A stretch of DNA of 64,000 nucleotides, from the NCBI RefSeq assembly GCF_015291885.1, contig NZ_CP036186.1, positions 4,575,099 through 4,639,098 of the forward strand, given 5' to 3'. Under the pieces are notes generated by a model, which saw only the letters and a list, made by a program, of their open reading frames with translations, was not told where the DNA came from and searched no databases. This DNA comes from Stutzerimonas stutzeri. Lineage in GTDB: Bacteria > Pseudomonadota > Gammaproteobacteria > Pseudomonadales > Pseudomonadaceae. The translations under genes were made by a program, and so were the position numbers. Shown in pieces: positions 34,220 to 46,219 of the stretch; the first letter of the stretch is position 1, and each line of letters begins with the position of its first letter.

Positions 34220-36396
34220 TTTTTAGCTCCTGGACGAAGCCGACTCAGCAGGTCAATGACCTCAGCGCTGCGGGCACCCGCGTAATTTTCCGCAACGCCA
34301 ACGCTAGAAATCGCGTCGGATTGCGGCGGGACAGAAGATCGCAAGTCATCCGGTACGAACGAATCCTTACGTTCTTGCAAGCGTTCGTTAGCTCTATTAC
34401 TACGAATGTTACCCAGCTTTTCAGACTTGGACGAAACTTGAGTTGTTAAGGATTTATCTTTTTTCGCAGCTTTAACGACACCAGATATTTCTGCATCTAG
34501 CGAGACTTTACCGACTAGCTTGGTGTACTTGCTGTCTGGGGATTCTTGTTTGATGATGGCGAGCATGTCTATAACTTCATCAAACCGGTACCCGTGATAA
34601 CGAATTTCAGATTTCCTTAGATCACAGCGCAGAAATTTACCTTGATTATTTTGGATCCAAATATGCTCAGTGCTGTTAGGGTCATACCAACAAAGAATGC
34701 TGCTAACCCCTCTATGTCTTGCTCTAGCAAACCAGTTCTGCTCAACGGCCAAGTCACAAATGTAAAACATACCCTTGAACTTAATCCCTCCCTTTTGTAT
34801 AGAACCCCTATCTCGGGGTAAAAGATGTAGGTAGATAAGTTCGTCAGCCTGGGTATTTTCATCGATTCGATCATTCCGGAGCGCCCAACTCCATATACCT
34901 ATTGGGGTAGGTTCCACCTGATCGGCTATCATTTCTTTGGTAAGGCGGTCGGGCTGCCGATTGTGCTTATTATAATGGAGTATTCCCTGAATAATAATCT
35001 TCGTGAACTCTGCCAAATTGAGCGTAGCATCCAGCCTATAATCACGCTCTCCCCGTTCTTTATTCCTCTTACGCACTGCACCGGGGATCCAATGTATTTG
35101 GGTAGTAACGTTCAGAACTTTGAAACTGCTCTCTACGATAGCCTTCCAGTCCGGTCGATAAGGAGGAGCTATACCAAGGTTTATCCTGAGCCCTGAGGCC
35201 AGGCCTTCTGCAGCCTGCCCCAACATCTCGCCTCTGTCAGCAAAGATTTCATGAGGTAAGTGGTGGCAAGGCCATTCGTCCGGAGTAATATCAACACCAT
35301 TATCCGCGCAAAATTCCTTCTTCTGAGTAAACGCATTAAACAGTGCCTGACGGGCACCGTTCCAACTCGGCCCTTCAAGGCCTACATAAACACCAGTGAT
35401 CATCCCTGAGAAAGTATCAATTATCACATAAATGACAGGACGGCCAATAATCCAGTCTCGATTATATCGACTGACCAGATATATATCTGCCACAGTAGCG
35501 TCTATTTCAAACAAATGGCAAGGACCACGAAGGCCATCTCGAACAGTACCAATTAACGGGCGATGATCCTTTTGCCAATTTCGCTCACCGCTTCTTCCTC
35601 TAAGAACAGTAATATCGTCATACGCTTTGTGCCCCCAATATGCGAACTGCCTAGCCGTTGGTAGTTCATTTGCGGGGAGCAGTGGTGGCTCTATACAATA
35701 TCCTGGCTGCGTTTTTGATGTATAAAAACGCCTGAGCATTTTTATGTAAGCATCAGTGATAGTGCCTACTTTTCCGGTTGCAAATAAAGAAAAGCCTACC
35801 TTTATGCAGTTCTTGTCGGCCTCCGTCAGTACCTTTGACTGAGTATCAGCTTCCACCCCTTGAAAATAAACTTTGCGGCCGGGTTTTTTTCCATCCCTAT
35901 ACTGTTTGTTTTTACCTGGACCTCCAGAGTTAAAACGATCAGGTAGTAACGCGTTACGTACCTGGCCGTTCATCCAGTATCGGTACAGTAGTCGATATAT
36001 AGTTTTTTTGTGTATTTCTAACTTTAGCGCTTGGTCAGCTATTAAGCGCCCCATAGCTCCAGGCTGAAATATCTCTCCCGGAATTTCCGTCTCAATCAAA
36101 TTCTGGATACGCCGCCAGTTTTTATCACGAAAATATTTCTCTTTTTCAGAAAGATCTTCTTCAATCCGCAACATAAAGGGGCTAGGTACGATAGTTGCCG
36201 TCTTTATATCACCATTAACCAAAATACTTCTTAGCTCTGACAAACGCATCACCCAAGGTCTTTTGGGTGTCTCTGTCATGTCAAAAAGTACGACCTGATC
36301 GCTTATAGCATCCAGCCAAAGCACCCTGGCCAATCGTTGCAACTCTGTGGTTTCGGTAACTGGTTCAATTACGTCGTTGATATTTAGATATGACAT
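34216..36396 (-). CDS. tnsB: TnsB transposase (DDE)
   Basis: The 726-residue transposase binds the transposon ends and joins 3' ends to target. The catalytic acids D299 (FEIDAT), D387 (FADRGE) and E422 (AIVESSF) are each 26 residues beyond those of Tn7 TnsB (273, 361, 396), so the spacing is identical. N-terminal HTH-type end-binding domains (about 1-270) come first, and a C-terminal basic tail (KAAKKDKSLTTQVSSKSEK) ends the protein. It overlaps tnsA at one base and tnsC by ATGA. Confidence 0.95.
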   Translation of the reverse strand: MSYLNINDVIEPVTETTELQRLARVLWLDAISDQVVLFDMTETPKRPWVMRLSELRSILVNGDIKTATIVPSPFMLRIEEDLSEKEKYFRDKNWRRIQNLIETEIPGEIFQPGAMGRLIADQALKLEIHKKTIYRLLYRYWMNGQVRNALLPDRFNSGGPGKNKQYRDGKKPGRKVYFQGVEADTQSKVLTEADKNCIKVGFSLFATGKVGTITDAYIKMLRRFYTSKTQPGYCIEPPLLPANELPTARQFAYWGHKAYDDITVLRGRSGERNWQKDHRPLIGTVRDGLRGPCHLFEIDATVADIYLVSRYNRDWIIGRPVIYVIIDTFSGMITGVYVGLEGPSWNGARQALFNAFTQKKEFCADNGVDITPDEWPCHHLPHEIFADRGEMLGQAAEGLASGLRINLGIAPPYRPDWKAIVESSFKVLNVTTQIHWIPGAVRKRNKERGERDYRLDATLNLAEFTKIIIQGILHYNKHNRQPDRLTKEMIADQVEPTPIGIWSWALRNDRIDENTQADELIYLHLLPRDRGSIQKGGIKFKGMFYICDLAVEQNWFARARHRGVSSILCWYDPNSTEHIWIQNNQGKFLRCDLRKSEIRYHGYRFDEVIDMLAIIKQESPDSKYTKLVGKVSLDAEISGVVKAAKKDKSLTTQVSSKSEKLGNIRSNRANERLQERKDSFVPDDLRSSVPPQSDAISSVGVAENYAGARSAEVIDLLSRLRPGAKK

Positions 36397-37253
36397 CAGC
36401 TAGCCCTGCTCTCATATCTATAATCTTCGGCGGGGTACAAGACATTTGCGATTATCAAAACACTCTTCATCGTTAGCCGCTCGGCTACTAGATTAAGAGT
36501 TATATACTTATTCCAGACTAGGTGCATAAATATGTTTTTGGCGTCGCTATAAGGGATAAATAGCGAATTAGCAATACTCCTGAGCATACGCTCAAGAGGC
36601 CATTGAAACTCTCGCATGCTATTAACCTCATCGAGGAAACTAACGATCAATGTACGTTGCTGTAGCTCCCTTTTTAGCGCAGCCCCTTTTCGAAACCAAT
36701 CTAAGTTACTGCTCAGGATTGCAGGTATGTTTTTTTCCGTAACGACGGTCCAGTCAATGTCGCGACTTTTCCAAAATTCTCGTTCTATCTTCAACTTTTC
36801 TAAAGTGCGCTTAAGTCCTCGGCCCGAGTCAAATGAATCAGAGTATTTGATTGTACGCGCAACTAACCTGCTGCTTCCGTCAGGCTGACGCAGCGTGATT
36901 AAGAAATCGGTGGTCATCACCAAAGGAACTTTTGTTCCCGGATAAACCGGGTAAGAGATATTCAACGCGTTAGCAATCGATTGCGCTGACGATTGAGGCA
37001 AAAGGGGATATTGCTCTCTGATATCTATTACCCGGTTAGAAAACTCAAGCAGAAGTAGGTAGCCATATTCCAAATCAGAAAGAAGGTGATGAAGACGATT
37101 GACCTTGGTTCCATGTATCTTGCGAGACCGCCCGTGAGATGGAACATCCTGCACCCGTAGCCATGGTACGTAGTGCTCTAGACTCCCTTGCCCAAAACCT
37201 TTTTCGATATGCCGATCAATGTCGGACTGGGTTCTAAAGCTACGACCTCGCAA
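36396..37253 (-). CDS. tnsA: TnsA endonuclease
   Basis: The 285-residue restriction-endonuclease-like protein makes the 5' cuts that turn replicative into cut-and-paste transposition. The start is a TTG at 37253, preceded by GGGAGG. The N-terminal text (HYVPWLRVQDVPSHGRSRKI, RLHHLLSDLEYGYLLLLE) closely follows Tn7 TnsA. Catalytic-type residues are E62, D116 (TTDFLI) and K136 (ARTIKYS). The Gln usual two residues before that Lys (QVK in Tn7) is Thr here. It is the first gene of the leftward operon. Confidence 0.93.
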   Translation of the reverse strand: MRGRSFRTQSDIDRHIEKGFGQGSLEHYVPWLRVQDVPSHGRSRKIHGTKVNRLHHLLSDLEYGYLLLLEFSNRVIDIREQYPLLPQSSAQSIANALNISYPVYPGTKVPLVMTTDFLITLRQPDGSSRLVARTIKYSDSFDSGRGLKRTLEKLKIEREFWKSRDIDWTVVTEKNIPAILSSNLDWFRKGAALKRELQQRTLIVSFLDEVNSMREFQWPLERMLRSIANSLFIPYSDAKNIFMHLVWNKYITLNLVAERLTMKSVLIIANVLYPAEDYRYESRAS

Positions 37254-37497
37254 ACAAGCCTCCCGGTGCCTTCAGCCACACCCATCATCCAAAGTTTGAA
37301 AATTCGCTCAAAAGTCCTAGGACACTTCACTGGCTGTGGATAAGTTTTAAAACGCGAAGACAGATTAGCTTCGTTTGGTCAGCGTATACGTGATTCCAGA
37401 TAGGCGGGCGAGCAGCCTCTGATAAAGTGTTGTAAATCAGAGGCTTACCTTTTGTCATATAATTTTGTCTGCTGTCAAAATATTTTGTCTTTTGACA
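37254..37497. repeat. Right end of the Tn7-like element with TnsB-type repeats
   Basis: Read inwards from 37497 the end begins TGT. Two direct 18-bp repeats, AGACAAAATATTTTGACA (37490-37473) and AGACAAAATTATATGACA (37470-37453), are spaced by 20 bases and look like adjacent TnsB sites. Further in is a 10-bp perfect stem AGCCTCTGAT/ATCAGAGGCT (37414-37423 and 37436-37445). A DnaA-box-like TGTGGATAA lies at 37335-37343. The tnsA promoter must also lie here. Confidence 0.75.
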
Positions 37498-37540
37498 ATA
37501 TTTTTTGGCAAAAACCAGCTGCGTTTGGCGCAATATTCGG

Positions 37541-39391
37541 TCATTCCACCGTTACGGACTTGGCCAGATTGCGCGGCTGGTCGACGTCCGTCCCGCGCAA
37601 TACGGCGACGTAGTAGGACAGCAGTTGCAGCGGCAGGGTGTAGAGGATCGGTGCGAGCACGTCGTGGATATGCGGCATGCTGACGATGAAGGTGCCCTCT
37701 CCGTTCTCGATGCCGGCCTCGCGATCGGCAAAGACAATCAGCTCACCGCCGCGGGCGCGCACTTCCTGCAGGTTGGACTTGAGCTTTTCCAACAGCTCGT
37801 TGTTCGGTGCCACAGTGACCACCGGCATGTCCGCGTCCACCAGTGCCAGCGGGCCGTGCTTCAGCTCCCCCGCCGGATAGGCTTCGGCATGGATATAGGA
37901 GATTTCCTTGAGCTTGAGCGCGCCTTCCATCGCCACCGGATATTGCGCGCCGCGACCCAGAAACAGCGTGTGATGCTTCTCGGCGAAGTGCTCGGAAATC
38001 TTCTCCACCGTGGTGTCCATCGCCAACGCCTCACCCAGGCGCGTCGGCAACCGGCGCAACTCGTCTACCAGCTCCGCCTCCAGCGCAGCGGACAACGTGC
38101 CGCGCACCTGCCCCAGCGACAGCGTCAGCAGCAGCAAGCCAACCAGCTGCGTGGTGAAGGCCTTGGTCGATGCAACGCCGATTTCCGGGCCGGCCTGGGT
38201 CAGCAGGGTCAGATCCGATTCACGCACCAGCGAGCTGATTCCCACATTGCAGATCGCCAGGCTGGCCAGATAGCGACCTTCCTGCTCGGTGCGCGCCTTG
38301 GCGTTGCGCAGCGCGGCCAGCGAATCGGCCGTCTCGCCGGACTGGGAGATGGTGACGAACAGGGTGTCCGGCTGCACCACGACCTTGCGGTAGCGAAACT
38401 CGCTGGCGACCTCGACCTGACAGGGAATGCCGGCCAGTTCCTCTAGCCAATAACGCGCGACCATACCGGCGTGATAGCTAGTGCCACAGGCGACGATCTG
38501 CACATTGCGCACCTTGGCGAACAGCTCGGCGGCCTGTGGTCCGAACGCCTGCACCAGCACCTGATGATCGCCTAGCCGGCCTTCCAGTGTGCGCTGCACC
38601 ACCTTCGGCTGCTCGTGAATCTCCTTGAGCATGAAGTGGCGGTACTCGCCCTTGTCCGCCGCTTCGGCACCTTCGTGGTACTGCACCGCTTCACGCTGCA
38701 CCGGCTGGCCGTCGACATCCCAGATATGCACCGCGTCGCGGCGGATTTCCGCGATGTCGCCCTCTTCCAGATACATGAATCGGTCGGTGACCTGGCGCAA
38801 CGCCAGCTGGTCCGAAGCGAGGAAGTTCTCGCCCAGGCCCAGACCGATTACCAGCGGGCTGCCACTGCGGGCAGCCAGCAAGCGATCGGGCTGCTTGGCA
38901 TTGATTACCGCCAGACCGTAAGCACCATGCAGTTCCTTGACCGCCTCCTTGAGCGCAGCGGTGAGATCGCCGAGCGAAGCGAGCTTGTGGTGCAGCAGGT
39001 GAACGATAACTTCGGTGTCGGTATCGGACTGAAATACGTAGCCCAGGCCCTTGAGCTGAACGCGCAGCGCCTCGTGGTTTTCGATGATGCCATTGTGCAC
39101 GACGGCCAGGTCGTCACCGGAAAAGTGTGGGTGAGCGTTACGCTCGCAGGGTGCACCGTGGGTCGCCCAGCGCGTGTGCGCGATACCCAGGCGGCCAGTC
39201 AAACGGGCTTGCTGCTGTGCCTGCTCCAGCTCGGCGACCTTACCATTGCGACGCAGACGCTCCAGCGTACCGCTGTCATCCAGCACGGCGATGCCAGCGC
39301 TGTCGTAGCCACGGTATTCCAGGCGCTTGAGGCCCTCGAGAAGAATCGCGGTAATGTTGCGTTCGGCGACGGCGCCAACGATGCCACACAT
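37541..39391 (-). CDS. glmS: Glucosamine-6-phosphate synthase (isomerizing)
   Basis: Cytosolic enzyme making glucosamine-6-phosphate from fructose-6-phosphate and glutamine, the first step to UDP-GlcNAc. I chose the ATG at 39391, so that Cys2 ([12 protein letters not shown]) becomes the N-terminal nucleophile after Met removal; an ATG two codons upstream is less likely. The glutaminase domain is followed by two SIS domains ([15 protein letters not shown]). The C-terminus is NLAKSVTVE, whose codons form the attTn7 recognition region. The gene starts two bases after the glmR stop. Confidence 0.97.
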   Translation of the reverse strand: MCGIVGAVAERNITAILLEGLKRLEYRGYDSAGIAVLDDSGTLERLRRNGKVAELEQAQQQARLTGRLGIAHTRWATHGAPCERNAHPHFSGDDLAVVHNGIIENHEALRVQLKGLGYVFQSDTDTEVIVHLLHHKLASLGDLTAALKEAVKELHGAYGLAVINAKQPDRLLAARSGSPLVIGLGLGENFLASDQLALRQVTDRFMYLEEGDIAEIRRDAVHIWDVDGQPVQREAVQYHEGAEAADKGEYRHFMLKEIHEQPKVVQRTLEGRLGDHQVLVQAFGPQAAELFAKVRNVQIVACGTSYHAGMVARYWLEELAGIPCQVEVASEFRYRKVVVQPDTLFVTISQSGETADSLAALRNAKARTEQEGRYLASLAICNVGISSLVRESDLTLLTQAGPEIGVASTKAFTTQLVGLLLLTLSLGQVRGTLSAALEAELVDELRRLPTRLGEALAMDTTVEKISEHFAEKHHTLFLGRGAQYPVAMEGALKLKEISYIHAEAYPAGELKHGPLALVDADMPVVTVAPNNELLEKLKSNLQEVRARGGELIVFADREAGIENGEGTFIVSMPHIHDVLAPILYTLPLQLLSYYVAVLRGTDVDQPRNLAKSVTVE

Positions 39392-39393
39392 GC

Positions 39394-40176
39394 TCAAATC
39401 TCCAGATTGGTTTCGACAGCCACGCAGATCAGTTTGACGCCGCGGGCCAGGATGCTGCTGCGCGCCTCGTCGCTGAGGCGCTCATCGGTAATCAGGGTGT
39501 GCACGCTGCTCCAGGGCAGCTCGAGATTGGGGATGCGCCGACCGATCTTGTCGGATTCGACCAGAACGATGACTTCCCGGGCGACATCGGCCATCACTCG
39601 GGATAACCCTAGCAGCTCGTTGAAAGTGGTGGTGCCACGCTCCAGATCGATGCCATCGGCACCTATGAACAGTTGGTCGAAGTCATAGGAACGCAGCACC
39701 TGTTCAGCGACCTGCCCCTGAAAGGACTCGGAATGCGGATCCCAGGTACCGCCAGTCATCAGCAGCACCGGCTCATGTTCAAGTTCGCGCAGGGCGTTAA
39801 CCACGTTCAGCGAATTGGTCATCACCACTAGCCCGTGCTTGTGAGCCAGCTGCGGAATCATTGCCGCGGTGGTGGTGCCACTGTCGATGATGATCCGCGC
39901 ATGCTCACGGATGCAGCCGACGGCGGCGCCGGCGATGGCCTGCTTCCAGGGTGATACGGGGTGCACGTTGTCGCCAATGAGCTCCTGCGGCAGAGGTACT
40001 GCGCCACCATACCGGCGTAGCAACAGACCGTTTTTCTCCAGGGCGGCGAGGTCTTTGCGAATGGTGACTTCGGAGGTCTCGAAGCGCCGCGACAACTCGT
40101 CCACGCTCACCTCACCACGCTCGCTGAGCAAGGCGAGAATGGCGTGACGACGTTGCGGTGTGTTGCGCTTCGACAT
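39394..40176 (-). CDS. glmR: DeoR-family regulator GlmR
   Basis: The 260-residue DeoR/GlpR-type regulator has an N-terminal HTH ([20 protein letters not shown]) and a C-terminal sugar-phosphate-binding domain ([30 protein letters not shown]). Its place between glmU and glmS is conserved in pseudomonads, where it is called GlmR and is thought to adjust glmS expression. It is co-transcribed with glmS. Confidence 0.9.
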   Translation of the reverse strand: MSKRNTPQRRHAILALLSERGEVSVDELSRRFETSEVTIRKDLAALEKNGLLLRRYGGAVPLPQELIGDNVHPVSPWKQAIAGAAVGCIREHARIIIDSGTTTAAMIPQLAHKHGLVVMTNSLNVVNALRELEHEPVLLMTGGTWDPHSESFQGQVAEQVLRSYDFDQLFIGADGIDLERGTTTFNELLGLSRVMADVAREVIVLVESDKIGRRIPNLELPWSSVHTLITDERLSDEARSSILARGVKLICVAVETNLEI

Positions 40177-40245
40177 TTATATGTTTCGATTCGAAAGATA
40201 ATGGCGCGAATCAAAACATATGTCGGAGGTGGGTGCAAGCCGAAC

Positions 40246-40299
40246 GGTGGGCGACGACTCCAGTACGACTGCGCCGCGTCCGGCCGGCAGAAGCCCACC
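40246..40299. repeat. Short inverted repeat between glmU and glmR (REP-like)
   Basis: GGTGGGC (40246-40252) and GCCCACC (40293-40299), with CCTACGG after it, form an inverted pair in the glmU-glmR gap. It resembles the imperfect REP-type palindromes of pseudomonads but is a single weak copy. Confidence 0.3.
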
Positions 40300-40323
40300 C
40301 TACGGCGCGGGAGCTCTTTGCGC

Positions 40324-41685
40324 CTACGATTTCTTCACCGGTCGCTGCCAGCCTTCAATATTGCGCTGACGACCGCGACCCAAACCAAGGGTATGCGCCG
40401 GCACATCATCGGTGATGGTCGAGCCAGCCCCGGTGGTAGCGCCATCACCCAGATTCAGCGGTGCAACCAGCGAGCTGTTGGAGCCAATGAAGACATCTTC
40501 GCCCATCACCGTCTTGAACTTGTTGGCGCCGTCGTAATTGCAGGTGATGGTGCCGGCGCCGATGTTGGTCCGCGCCCCGATCTCGGCGTCACCGAGATAG
40601 CTGAGATGACCGGCCTTGGCGCCATCGCCCAGGGTCGCATTCTTCAGCTCGACGAAGTTGCCCACATGCGCCTTCGCACCGAGCACGCTGCCTGGGCGCA
40701 GGCGAGCGAACGGACCACAATCGGCGCCTTCGCCGACTACCGCTCCCTCGAGGTGAGAGTTGGCCTTGACCACCGCGCCTCGGCGCAGGGTGCTGTCCTT
40801 GATCACGCAGTTCGGCCCGATCTGCACCTCGTCCTCGATGACCACGTTGCCCTCAAGCACCACGTTGACGTCGATCAACACGTCACGACCAACACAAACC
40901 TCGCCACGCAGATCGAAACGAGCCGGATCACGTAGCGTGACTCCCTGGGCCATGAGCCTGCGGGCTTGGCGCTGCTGATAGTGGCGCTCGAGCTCAGCTA
41001 GCTGGATACGGTCATTGGCGCCCTGCACTTCCATGGCATCCTGCGGCTGCTCGGTGGCCACACGTAAGCCGTCGGCTACGGCCATGGCAATCACGTCGGT
41101 CAGGTAATACTCGCCCTGAGCATTGCTATTGGACAGACGACCCAGCCATTCGCCGATACGACTTCCCGGCACGGCCAAAATGCCGGTATTGCCTTCACGA
41201 ATCGCGCGCTGCGCATCGCTGGCATCCTTGTGCTCGACGATGGCCTGTACCTCGCCGCGCTCGTCTCGAACGATCCGGCCATAGCCGCTGGGGTCATCCA
41301 GCACCACCGTCAGCAAAGCCAACTGCTCAGGCCCGACCTTCTGCAACAGACGCTGCAGGGTCTCGGCTTCAATAAGCGGGACATCGCCGTAGAGGATCAG
41401 CACACGCTCGGACGAGAGATTCGGCAAGGCTTGGGCCACCGCATGACCGGTGCCCAGTTGCTCGGCTTGAATTACGTATTTGAGGTCATCGCCAGCCAGA
41501 CGCTGACGGACCTGATCAGCACCATGACCGATGACAACCTGAATGCTCCGCGGGTGCAACGCACGAGCGGTATCGATGACATGGCCGAGCATGGATTTGC
41601 CGGCAACCGGATGCAGCACCTTGGGCAGCGCTGAGCGCATGCGTGTGCCCTGACCAGCCGCGAGAATGACGATATCGAGAGACAT
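40324..41685 (-). CDS. glmU: Bifunctional GlmU (GlcN-1-P acetyltransferase / UDP-GlcNAc pyrophosphorylase)
   Basis: The 453-residue cytosolic enzyme performs the last two steps to UDP-GlcNAc. I chose the ATG at 41685 ([20 protein letters not shown]), where the family begins; the longer frame to 41757 lacks homology. The N-terminal nucleotidyltransferase signature LAAGQGTRM...KVLHPVAGK is followed by a left-handed beta-helix made of hexapeptide repeats, from about residue 250, with the acetyltransferase active-site region [20 protein letters not shown]. It ends with basic [19 protein letters not shown] text. Confidence 0.96.
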   Translation of the reverse strand: MSLDIVILAAGQGTRMRSALPKVLHPVAGKSMLGHVIDTARALHPRSIQVVIGHGADQVRQRLAGDDLKYVIQAEQLGTGHAVAQALPNLSSERVLILYGDVPLIEAETLQRLLQKVGPEQLALLTVVLDDPSGYGRIVRDERGEVQAIVEHKDASDAQRAIREGNTGILAVPGSRIGEWLGRLSNSNAQGEYYLTDVIAMAVADGLRVATEQPQDAMEVQGANDRIQLAELERHYQQRQARRLMAQGVTLRDPARFDLRGEVCVGRDVLIDVNVVLEGNVVIEDEVQIGPNCVIKDSTLRRGAVVKANSHLEGAVVGEGADCGPFARLRPGSVLGAKAHVGNFVELKNATLGDGAKAGHLSYLGDAEIGARTNIGAGTITCNYDGANKFKTVMGEDVFIGSNSSLVAPLNLGDGATTGAGSTITDDVPAHTLGLGRGRQRNIEGWQRPVKKS

Positions 41686-41770
41686 GAAACGGTTTCCTGA
41701 GCGGTATCGGCCCGACTGCCACCCACGCGCTAGTCCTGGGTCTCTGTTCGTCGGCACCGGCGGATGGCAG

Positions 41771-41803
41771 AAAAAGAAAAAGGGTAGCCAAGGCTACCCT
41801 TTT
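41771..41803 (-). terminator. Terminator of the atp operon
   Basis: A 12-bp perfect stem AAAAGGGTAGCC/GGCTACCCTTTT (41778-41789, 41792-41803) has a two-base loop. On the minus strand it is followed by a T-rich run, 28 bases after the atpC stop. The A/T flanks make it possibly bidirectional. Confidence 0.88.
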
Positions 41804-41831
41804 ACTCGTGCGCGATGAAGTCGCTGATCGA

Positions 41832-42260
41832 TCAGTGCCGACCGTACTTCTTGCGCAGCTGCTCGACGGTACGCAGCTGTGCTGCGGCCTCGGCCAAACG
41901 AGCGGCCGCGGAGCCGTAGTCGAAATCCGCGCCCTTCTCGTGCAACGCCTTTTCGGCAGCCTTGACGGCGGCCTGAGCAGCAGCCTCGTCGATGTCCTTG
42001 GCGCGCGTAGCGGTATCGGCGAGAACCTTCACCATGTTCGGCTGGACTTCGATGAAGCCGCCGGAAATGTAGAAGATCTCTTCTCCGCCACCCTGCTTGA
42101 TCACCCGCACCGGACCGGGCTTGAGATCAGTCAGCAGAGGCGCGTGACCCGGCAGGATACCGATGTCACCAAGGTTCCCGTGGGCGATGACCATTTCCAC
42201 CAGCCCCGAGAACAGCTCCCCTTCCGCACTGACGATGTCGCAATGGACTGTCATAGCCAT
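41832..42260 (-). CDS. atpC: ATP synthase epsilon subunit
   Basis: F1 epsilon subunit, 142 residues from the ATG at 42260 ([20 protein letters not shown]); an ATG two codons upstream is also possible. It has the N-terminal beta-sandwich ([20 protein letters not shown]) and the C-terminal helical hairpin ([20 protein letters not shown]). It is the last gene of the operon, followed by a terminator. Confidence 0.96.
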   Translation of the reverse strand: MAMTVHCDIVSAEGELFSGLVEMVIAHGNLGDIGILPGHAPLLTDLKPGPVRVIKQGGGEEIFYISGGFIEVQPNMVKVLADTATRAKDIDEAAAQAAVKAAEKALHEKGADFDYGSAAARLAEAAAQLRTVEQLRKKYGRH

Positions 42261-42335
42261 GTTCATGCCTCGGTAATCAGCCCGATCGGCAAAAGCCGGT
42301 CAGGCTGGATTGGCGCCCGCAAGCGGGCGCGCCAG

Positions 42336-43742
<1,407 letters not shown>

Positions 43743-44609
43743 TTAAACCGCGGCAGCGCCGCCGACGATTTCCGAAATTTCCTGAGTGATCGCAGCCTGA
43801 CGGGCCTTGTTGTAGACCAGTTGCAGGTCGCCGATCAGCTCACCGGCGTTGTCGGTTGCGTTCTTCATGGCAATCATCCGCGCGGCTTGCTCAGCTGCGC
43901 CGTTCTCAACCACCGCCTGATAGGCCTGGGACTCGATGTAACGAACCAGCAAAGCATCCAGCAGCTGCTGGGCATCCGGCTCGTAGAGGTAGTCCCACTG
44001 ACCTTTCTTGACCTCCTCGGCATTCTCCTCTGCAGCCAATGGCAGCAGCTGATCGACCGTAGGCTTCTGGGTCATGGTGTTGATGAACTTGTTGGATACC
44101 AGGTACAAGCGATCGATACGGCCCTCGTGGAAGCCGTCCAGCATGACCTTGACGCTACCAATCAGATCGGTGATCGATGGCTCTTCGCCGAGGTTGCCGA
44201 TTGCCGCAACGACGTTGCCGCCGAAGCTGCGGAAAAAGCTCGCGCCCTTGTTGCCGATCACGCACAGGTCGACTTCGACCTTCTGATCGTGCCACTCCTT
44301 CATGTTCTTGATCAGCGCCTTGAACAGGTTGATGTTCAAGCCACCGCAAAGACCACGATCAGTAGACACGACGATATAGCCGACACGCTTGACCGGACGC
44401 TCCACCATGAACGGATGACGGTATTCCGGGTTGGCGCCGGCCAGATGGCCGATTACCTGCCGGATACGCTCCGCATATGGGCGGCTGGCAGCCATGCGCA
44501 TCTGTGCCTTGCGCATCTTGCTGACCGCCACCTTTTCCATGGCGCTGGTGATCTTCTGCGTGCTTTTGATGCTCGCAATCTTGCTGCGAATCTCTTTTGC
44601 GCCTGCCAT
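43743..44609 (-). CDS. atpG: ATP synthase gamma subunit
   Basis: Central-stalk F1 subunit, 288 residues. The N-terminal helix [20 protein letters not shown] and the C-terminal helix ([20 protein letters not shown] ... [12 protein letters not shown]) form the rotor coiled coil. Normal length and order. Confidence 0.97.
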   Translation of the reverse strand: MAGAKEIRSKIASIKSTQKITSAMEKVAVSKMRKAQMRMAASRPYAERIRQVIGHLAGANPEYRHPFMVERPVKRVGYIVVSTDRGLCGGLNINLFKALIKNMKEWHDQKVEVDLCVIGNKGASFFRSFGGNVVAAIGNLGEEPSITDLIGSVKVMLDGFHEGRIDRLYLVSNKFINTMTQKPTVDQLLPLAAEENAEEVKKGQWDYLYEPDAQQLLDALLVRYIESQAYQAVVENGAAEQAARMIAMKNATDNAGELIGDLQLVYNKARQAAITQEISEIVGGAAAV

Positions 44610-44659
44610 TTGACACCTATCGGGTTAGCAGGCGGGAGCCTTTCGGCCCCCGCTGCGGC

Positions 44660-46204
44660 TTACCAGCTTTGAGTGGCCTTGAACTTCTCGATACCAGCCT
44701 TGAGGCCAGCGTCGATTTCGTCATTGAAGTCACCCTTCACGTTGATCTTCGCCATCAGATCGGCGAACTCGCGGTTGAAGAAGGCGATCAGGGCCTGCTC
44801 GAAGGCGCCAACCTTGGTCACTTCCACGTCCGTCAGGAAACCGCGCTCGGCGGCATACAGGGACAGGGACATGTCGGCGATGGACATCGGCGCGTACTGC
44901 TTCTGCTTCATCAGCTCGGTGACGCGCTGACCATGCTCGAGCTGCTTGCGGGTAGCCTCGTCGAGGTCGGAAGCGAACTGCGCGAACGCAGCCAGTTCAC
45001 GGTACTGAGCCAGGGCGGTACGGATACCACCGGAAAGCTTCTTGACGATCTTGGTCTGAGCGGCACCACCAACACGCGATACCGAAATACCGGCGTTAAC
45101 GGCCGGACGGATACCTGCGTTGAACATGGCCGATTCCAGGAAGATCTGACCGTCGGTGATGGAAATCACGTTGGTCGGAACGAACGCGGAAACGTCGCCA
45201 GCCTGGGTTTCGATGATAGGCAGAGCAGTCAGGGAACCGGTCTTGCCAGTCACTGCACCATTGGTGAACTTCTCGACGTACTCTTCGGAAACACGCGATG
45301 CGCGCTCCAGCAGACGGCTGTGGAGATAGAACACGTCGCCCGGGTAGGCTTCACGTCCCGGCGGACGACGCAGCAGCAGGGAGATCTGGCGGTAAGCCAC
45401 AGCCTGCTTGGACAGATCGTCATAAACGATCAGTGCATCTTCACCGCGGTCGCGGAAGTACTCACCCATGGTGCAGCCGGCATACGGAGCCAGGAACTGC
45501 AGCGCAGCGGATTCGGAAGCCGACGCAGCCACAACGATGGTGTTGTGCATGGCGCCATGCTCTTCCAGCTTGCGAACCACGTTGGCGATGGTCGATTGCT
45601 TCTGACCGATGGCAACGTAGACGCAACGGATGCCGCTGTTCTTCTGGTTGATGATTGCATCGATAGCCAGGGCGGTCTTGCCGATCTGACGGTCACCGAT
45701 GATCAGCTCGCGCTGGCCACGGCCTACCGGGATCATGGCGTCGACCGACTTGTAGCCAGTCTGAACCGGCTGGTCTACCGACTTACGCCAGATCACGCCC
45801 GGTGCAACCTTCTCGACCGCATCAGTTGCCTGCGCGTTGATCGGGCCTTTGCCGTCAATCGGATTACCCAGTGCGTCGACTACGCGACCCAGCAATTCCG
45901 GACCAACCGGAACCTCGAGGATGCGGCCGGTGCACTTGGCGCTCATGCCTTCGGTCAAGCCCAGGTAGTTACCCAGAATTACAGCACCTACGGAGTCTTG
46001 CTCCAGGTTCAGTGCCATACCAAAGACGCCACCAGGGAACTCGATCATCTCGCCGTACATGACGTCGGCCAGACCGTAGATGCGTACGATACCGTCAGAA
46101 ACGCTGACGACGGTGCCCTCGTTACGGGCTTGAGCAGCGACATCCGATTTCTCGATGCGCTGCTTGATGATTTCACTTATCTCGGAAGGATTCAGTTGCT
46201 GCAT
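44660..46204 (-). CDS. atpA: ATP synthase alpha subunit
   Basis: Non-catalytic nucleotide-binding F1 subunit, 514 residues. The P-loop GDRQIGKT is at 170-177, [16 protein letters not shown] is the Walker B region, and [27 protein letters not shown] is the family signature. It starts 15 bases after the atpH stop. Confidence 0.98.
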   Translation of the reverse strand: MQQLNPSEISEIIKQRIEKSDVAAQARNEGTVVSVSDGIVRIYGLADVMYGEMIEFPGGVFGMALNLEQDSVGAVILGNYLGLTEGMSAKCTGRILEVPVGPELLGRVVDALGNPIDGKGPINAQATDAVEKVAPGVIWRKSVDQPVQTGYKSVDAMIPVGRGQRELIIGDRQIGKTALAIDAIINQKNSGIRCVYVAIGQKQSTIANVVRKLEEHGAMHNTIVVAASASESAALQFLAPYAGCTMGEYFRDRGEDALIVYDDLSKQAVAYRQISLLLRRPPGREAYPGDVFYLHSRLLERASRVSEEYVEKFTNGAVTGKTGSLTALPIIETQAGDVSAFVPTNVISITDGQIFLESAMFNAGIRPAVNAGISVSRVGGAAQTKIVKKLSGGIRTALAQYRELAAFAQFASDLDEATRKQLEHGQRVTELMKQKQYAPMSIADMSLSLYAAERGFLTDVEVTKVGAFEQALIAFFNREFADLMAKINVKGDFNDEIDAGLKAGIEKFKATQSW

Positions 46205-46219
46205 GCCATGACCCTCAAA

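Larger units (their letters stand above)
29249..37497. mobile_element. Tn7-like transposon, right-hand transposition module (left end not visible)
   Basis: The genes tnsA, tnsB, tnsC, tnsD and an additional tnsD-like gene lie beside the glmS 3' end in the orientation of Tn7 (right end and tnsA next to glmS). The right end starts TGTCAAAAGACAAAATATTT as read inwards from 37497. No matching left end was found in the window, so the cargo probably reaches past base 1. Confidence 0.88.
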
